A stretch of 9,206 bases of DNA, taken from the NCBI GenBank assembly GCA_016191895.1, contig JACPVD010000166.1, forward strand, positions 1 to 9,206. The letters are read 5' to 3'. The DNA comes from Chloroflexota bacterium. Lineage in GTDB: Bacteria; Chloroflexota; Anaerolineae; Anaerolineales; Villigracilaceae. Position 1 is the stretch's first letter. The number at the start of each line of letters is the position of its first letter. This document shows positions 6,607 to 9,206 of the stretch, one piece after another. Below the pieces are notes generated by a model. It had not been told where the DNA came from. It saw only the letters and a list, made by a program, of their open reading frames with translations, and ran no database searches. The position numbers and the translations under genes are program-made.

Positions 6607-7185
6607 ATGAATAATGAAGGAACAAATACTTCGCTGGCATCCTCCCTTCCCGAGGGCGAGATCCTCGCACTGATTCAACGCGCCCTTGATGGAGATGCCC
6701 AGGCTGTGGCTGAGTTGTATGACCTGCATTACCAAAAGGTTTATACATTTTCCTACTACCGCCTGAATGGGGACGTTGCTCTTGCGGAGGATGTGACGGA
6801 GGATACGTTCCTGCGCGCTTTTCGCGCCATCGGATCGTTTCGATGGAGAGGAACTTCTTTCAGCGCCTGGCTGATCACAATCGCGCGCAACCTCATCGTG
6901 GATTTATCCCGCCTCCCTGAAACGCTTCCGCTCGAAGAAACCTGGCTGGATACATCGTCGGACCCGGCAAAGATCACAGAGAGCGAAATGTCCAACGCGG
7001 AAGTGCGCCGGTCCCTTCACAAACTGACCCTTGAACAAAAGGATGTCATCATCCTGCGCTTTTTCGACGATATGAGCATCGCGGAAACGGCGGAATCGAT
7101 GGGCAAGACCATCCATGCGGTGAAACGCCTGCAAGCGCGCGCGCTGGCCGCGCTTGGAAATAGTTTAGCAAGGCCAACCGATTGA
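6607..7185 (+). CDS. ECF-type RNA polymerase sigma factor
   Basis: Extracytoplasmic-function sigma factor of 192 residues that would direct RNA polymerase to a dedicated promoter set. Sigma-2 region at about 34-102: LYDLHYQKVYTFSYYR, AEDVTEDTFLRAF (60-72, the core-binding motif) and SAWLITIARNLIVDLSR (86-102, -10 recognition). There is no sigma-3 domain, as usual for ECF factors. Sigma-4 region at about 134-184, with LTLEQKDVIILRFF followed by the helix-turn-helix MSIAETAESMGKTIHAVKR. ATG 6607 is the first start after the in-frame stop at 6577-6579. No purine-rich Shine-Dalgarno precedes it (the 20 bases upstream are pyrimidine-rich), so it may be translated leaderless or poorly. Only one base separates its stop from the next gene, a predicted membrane anti-sigma, the classical arrangement. 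Its subgroup number cannot be assigned by eye. Confidence 0.92.
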   Translation: MNNEGTNTSLASSLPEGEILALIQRALDGDAQAVAELYDLHYQKVYTFSYYRLNGDVALAEDVTEDTFLRAFRAIGSFRWRGTSFSAWLITIARNLIVDLSRLPETLPLEETWLDTSSDPAKITESEMSNAEVRRSLHKLTLEQKDVIILRFFDDMSIAETAESMGKTIHAVKRLQARALAALGNSLARPTD

Positions 7186-7186
7186 A

Positions 7187-8530
7187 ATGAACAGAAAACT
7201 GGAAGAAACCCTGGAAACATGTCTCGCCGATATTCGGGAGGGACGCGCCACTCTGAACGAGTGCCTGTCGCGTTACCCCGATCTGGCGGATGAACTCGTG
7301 CCGCTGTTGCGCGTGTCGATTTCGCTTCGAGGAATGTCCCGCCCCCAGCCCTCTGAGAGACGTGTCCTGGCGGGGCGCCAGCGCGTGTTGCGCGAGTTTA
7401 CTGCGCGACCTCCCGTTGCATGGTGGAAGCGCGCCTTCGCCGCTCCCGCATTGACCTTCGCGGTGACGGCTACCTTTCTTTTTCTGGCGGTGTTCGGCAC
7501 GGGGGTTTTTATGGCGGTTTCCAATGGCGGACCGGTGGCCAATGCCTACCCCAACCCCGGCATAACCCAACCCCAACCCGAGTCTTCCCCTGTTGTTTCC
7601 CAGCCAACCATTACGGTAAACGGTATCGGCGTAAAAAGCGAGATCACCGGCGCGTACGAACTCGCCAGCGCGTCGGACGGAACCCTTTGGTTTGTGCAGG
7701 CCGATACCGCGCAGGTCGGTTCCGTGGATAATGACAGGAGCCGGAAGAACTGGTCGATTACCTCCAATGGTGGGAGCGCCGCCGGCATTACCGTGGACTC
7801 GGCTGGAAGGGTGTGGGTGACCGATCCCACAGCCCGCGCCATCGTCATGCTGGACCCGGAATCAAAAGAGGTGACTTCATGGAACGTCCCATGGGGGCCC
7901 GGAATCGGTTCCCTGGGCAGAATCACAACGGGAGCGGATGGCTTCATCTGGTTCATCGACCGAGACGGAAGCCGTATTTATTCATTGAATTCCGAAGACG
8001 GCACCTTCACCGCGTACGACGTGGAGGGTGCGGAGTACCTTCAATGGGCGGACGGCTCGTTGTGGTTCAGCGGCAGGCCCGGCCAGTTGGGGCGGATCAC
8101 CCCCGGCTGGATGATAGACTTCGTGGATGCGCCCGGCGAACCCACCGCCATGGTGTGGGACGGCGAATCGCTCTGGTATGCCGGCGGTGCGTTGGTCGGG
8201 CGGATGGATATCGGCTCGGGCAGTGTCAACGTCTACCCGCTCGATGGCGCAACCGCCGACCGGATCGCCACAGACGGGCTGGGCAATATCTGGTTCGGTT
8301 CGCAGGGGCGCACCGAATTGGGTTTGTTGCAGGCCGGGAACGGGCAAATCAGCATGCGCTCTCTGGATGCCCTCACACAGGGACTGTACTCGCTGGCCGT
8401 GGGGCGCGAGAAGGTCTGGGTTTCAGACAGCGACAGCCGCTTTATTTACTCTTTCAGCCTCTCTTTACCGGGCGAGGCAGGCCCGCAGATCGACCATTTT
8501 ATGGCATCCCTGTCGCTCGCCATCCCGTAG
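7187..8530 (+). CDS. Membrane protein with outer seven-bladed beta-propeller; putative anti-sigma/sensor for the adjacent ECF sigma
   Basis: 447 residues in three parts. Residues 1-80 are cytoplasmic and Arg-rich, with TLNECLSRYPDLADELVPLL (22-41), a segment I associate with proteins encoded next to ECF sigma factors in Chloroflexota. One TM helix lies at about 86-111. A Pro/Gln/Ser-rich linker (112-145) leads to an outer domain with seven repeats of a '[DAG]G.[LIV]W[FVY]' strand. The key Trp are at 168, 210, 255, 293, 330, 369 and 411, spaced 37-45 residues, which predicts a seven-bladed propeller of the virginiamycin-B-lyase/NHL kind. The whole protein has a single His (437), so the His-dependent lyase chemistry of Vgb is unlikely and a binding or sensing role fits better. 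It starts one base after the sigma stop, so the two are presumably co-translated. I see no zinc-anti-sigma HxxxCxxC motif, so sigma binding by the N-terminus is inferred from position and architecture. Confidence 0.75.
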   Translation: MNRKLEETLETCLADIREGRATLNECLSRYPDLADELVPLLRVSISLRGMSRPQPSERRVLAGRQRVLREFTARPPVAWWKRAFAAPALTFAVTATFLFLAVFGTGVFMAVSNGGPVANAYPNPGITQPQPESSPVVSQPTITVNGIGVKSEITGAYELASASDGTLWFVQADTAQVGSVDNDRSRKNWSITSNGGSAAGITVDSAGRVWVTDPTARAIVMLDPESKEVTSWNVPWGPGIGSLGRITTGADGFIWFIDRDGSRIYSLNSEDGTFTAYDVEGAEYLQWADGSLWFSGRPGQLGRITPGWMIDFVDAPGEPTAMVWDGESLWYAGGALVGRMDIGSGSVNVYPLDGATADRIATDGLGNIWFGSQGRTELGLLQAGNGQISMRSLDALTQGLYSLAVGREKVWVSDSDSRFIYSFSLSLPGEAGPQIDHFMASLSLAIP

Positions 8531-8578
8531 GCAGGGTGTTTGTTGTACCGCAAAGTTGTTGTCTTTAACAAAATGAAA

Positions 8579-8732
8579 CCACTGCAAAAACCTTTTCTAA
8601 CCGCAAAGAACGTTCAAAGACGATTCAAGAATTTAAATCTTCGGAAAGAATTTTCCTAAGAAAGTGTCTGTGACTTTGTTTTTCCTTGGCGGACTTCGCG
8701 CACTTTGCGGTTCGATTGCCTTTTTGCAGTGG
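8579..8732. repeat. 154-bp nested inverted-repeat element downstream of the propeller gene
   Basis: Outer arms: ccactgcaaaaa (8579-8590) is the exact complement of 8721-8732. Inner arms: aaccgcaaag (8599-8608) is the exact complement of 8703-8712. A small ggaaa/tttcc stem lies inside (8643-8647 with 8652-8656). The interior is A/T-rich and has no credible open frame. It begins 48 bases after the stop at 8530 and may end transcription from the sigma operon, or it may be a dispersed repeat. The 'aaccgcaaag...ctttgcggtt' arms recall sequences I believe are scattered in many Chloroflexota genomes (recollection, not checked). Confidence 0.6.
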
Positions 8733-8758
8733 AGTCACAAAATAATTCCGTAATGTTT

Positions 8759-8812
8759 GCGTAGGGCGCGTTCTCTTACGCGCCCGTTGGCGTTAGAGAA
8801 CGCCAACTACGC
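8759..8812. repeat. Three-way-junction palindrome (two hairpins on one stem)
   Basis: Outer stem gcgta (8759-8763) with tacgc (8808-8812). Hairpin 1 is gggcgcgt (8764-8771) with acgcgccc (8778-8785), loop six bases. Hairpin 2 is gttggcgtt (8786-8794) with aacgccaac (8799-8807), loop AGAG. All three stems abut with no unpaired base at the junction. An alternative nine-base pairing joins gcgttctct (8768-8776) with agagaacgc (8795-8803), excluding both hairpins. Read directly from the sequence; the function is unknown. Confidence 0.7.
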
Positions 8813-8814
8813 TG

Positions 8815-8840
8815 CGCCTGTGTTTTGTGAAAAACAGGCG
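8815..8840. repeat. Hairpin cgcctgt / acaggcg
   Basis: Stem 8815-8821 with 8834-8840 (7 bp), one bulged G (8822), then tttt (8823-8826) with aaaa (8830-8833) and loop GTG. It begins two bases after the previous structure and ends exactly where the next begins. Confidence 0.6.
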
Positions 8841-8887
8841 TATCGCGAGATACCCTTCGACAGACTCAGGGCAGGAATCTCGCGGTA
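8841..8887. repeat. Hairpin enclosing a cccttcgacagactcaggg repeat unit
   Basis: Stem tatcgcgagat (8841-8851) with atctcgcggta (8877-8887): 11 pairs, one of them G-T. The loop carries 8853-8871, whose ends ccct and aggg pair. The inner unit resembles the 'CCCTTCGACARGCTCAGGG' motif that I recall as widely dispersed in bacterial genomes, including Chloroflexota. The occurrence here is seen; its wide distribution is from memory. Confidence 0.6.
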
Positions 8888-8954
8888 CGAGAGAAACAGG
8901 GCAAAATCCTAAATTCGCGGACTTAACCGGTCTCTTTTTCGGGGAGTTGTCCGT

Positions 8955-8960
8955 TATAAT
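8955..8960 (+). promoter_or_regulatory. Candidate -10 box TATAAT
   Basis: A perfect consensus TATAAT in a stretch with no other gene, 180 bases ahead of the secreted-protein start at 9141. The -35 position (around 8932-8937, ctcttt) is poor, so a standard housekeeping promoter would need help or a different sigma factor. If used, transcription would begin near 8967 and give a leader of about 174 bases containing the hairpin at 8978-9015 and the orphan Shine-Dalgarno at 9043-9053. Confidence 0.4.
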
Positions 8961-8977
8961 AATAGAGAAGTGTGAAC

Positions 8978-9015
8978 ATCGCGCCCGCCGCGGAAGGCAA
9001 ACAGGGCGGCGCGGT
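8978..9015 (+). other. GC-rich leader hairpin
   Basis: cgcgcc (8980-8985) pairs with ggcgcg (9008-9013). After one bulged C (8986), gcc (8987-8989) pairs with ggc (9005-9007). An outer A-T pair and a T-G pair extend the stem. It lies between the TATAAT box and the orphan Shine-Dalgarno in the presumed leader of the secreted-protein gene. The loop of about 15 bases shows no recognised motif. Confidence 0.4.
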
Positions 9016-9042
9016 CGGAAATCAAACAATCATCCCTACCCA

Positions 9043-9053
9043 AAAGGAGGTGA
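9043..9053 (+). promoter_or_regulatory. Orphan full-length Shine-Dalgarno sequence
   Basis: aaaggaggtga is an 11-base perfect complement of the usual 16S rRNA 3' end, yet no ATG, GTG or TTG lies in the 5-12 bases after it. The only GTG overlaps it (9050-9052). The next credible start is 88 bases downstream at 9141 and has its own RBS. It may be a ribosome standby or control site, or a relic. Confidence 0.5.
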
Positions 9054-9125
9054 GGACAGGCAGAAAGAATACGCTCGATACCGCAATACAAAGCGCTTTG
9101 ACAAATCGATTTTTCAATTAACAAT

Positions 9126-9131
9126 AAGGAG
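9126..9131 (+). promoter_or_regulatory. Ribosome binding site of the secreted-protein gene
   Basis: aaggag, nine bases before ATG 9141; it decides the start of the truncated gene at the right edge. Confidence 0.75.
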
Positions 9132-9140
9132 TATACCCAA

Positions 9141-9206
9141 ATGAGTAAGAAGATTTTTGCATTTTTGATGGTGGCCGTGTTCGTGCTGGCGCAGTTCGGC
9201 GCCGCC
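9141..9206 (+). CDS. Secreted protein, N-terminal signal peptide only (3' truncated)
   Basis: Only 22 codons are inside the window: MSKK followed by an uninterrupted hydrophobic stretch (IFAFLMVAVFVLAQFGAA). This is the charged n-region and h-region of a Sec signal peptide, or a signal anchor, and the cleavage site is probably just beyond the edge. The start is supported by AAGGAG at 9126-9131. The gene has an unusually long and structured upstream region (8531-9140), which would suit an abundant, strongly expressed envelope or secreted product, but the mature protein is unseen and no family can be named. Confidence 0.7.
   Translation, partial: MSKKIFAFLMVAVFVLAQFGAA

Noticed and set aside
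9098..9126. TTGACA at 9098-9103 as a -35 box
   Set aside because: No -10 box at 16-18 bases spacing (acaata), and a transcript from there would start at or after the RBS at 9126-9131.
8827..9144. Open frame of 105 codons across the 8.8-9.1 kb intergenic region
   Set aside because: It runs through hairpins, the TATAAT box and two ribosome binding sites. It has no RBS of its own, an unnaturally Arg/Lys-rich product, and overlaps the start of the next gene.

Overview
The window looks like chromosomal DNA from a Chloroflexota bacterium, most probably class Anaerolineae. This is inferred from overall protein flavour and from an ECF sigma factor followed by a membrane protein with an N-terminal 'tleeCL.rYPdLA.EL' segment, a pairing I associate with that group. 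It is not proven from this window alone. All recognisable genes lie on the + strand.

Layout. (1) 1-1029: C-terminal part of a multi-spanning membrane protein, probably of the glycosyltransferase-39/PMT type. (2) 1030-1284: non-coding leader with a strong hairpin repeat and a set of competing inverted repeats. (3) 1285-6537: a cell-surface polysaccharide cluster, wzm-wzt-rfbC-rfbB-rfbA-rfbD. It encodes a two-component ABC exporter and all four enzymes that make dTDP-L-rhamnose from glucose-1-phosphate. wzt/rfbC and rfbA/rfbD overlap, whereas the gaps before rfbB and rfbA each hold a palindromic repeat. (4) 6607-8530: an ECF sigma factor and, one base after its stop codon, a one-TM protein whose outer part is a seven-repeat beta-propeller, read here as a sigma/anti-sigma sensor pair. 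(5) 8531-9140: 610 bases without a convincing gene, packed with nested inverted repeats, back-to-back hairpins, a TATAAT box, an orphan perfect Shine-Dalgarno sequence and a normal RBS. (6) 9141-9206: first 22 codons of a secreted-protein gene, cut by the window edge.

How it fits together. RfbA, RfbB, RfbC and RfbD supply activated rhamnose. Wzm/Wzt export a glycan that presumably contains it, and the upstream membrane glycosyltransferase may act on the same envelope material. The sigma/propeller pair is a plausible envelope-signal device, but its targets are not visible.

The least ordinary content is (a) a three-copy family of near-perfect 20-bp stem-loops with an invariant GCGAAGC tip and compensatory base changes, (b) the ECF sigma / transmembrane seven-bladed propeller pair, and (c) the structured 8.58-9.05 kb intergenic block.
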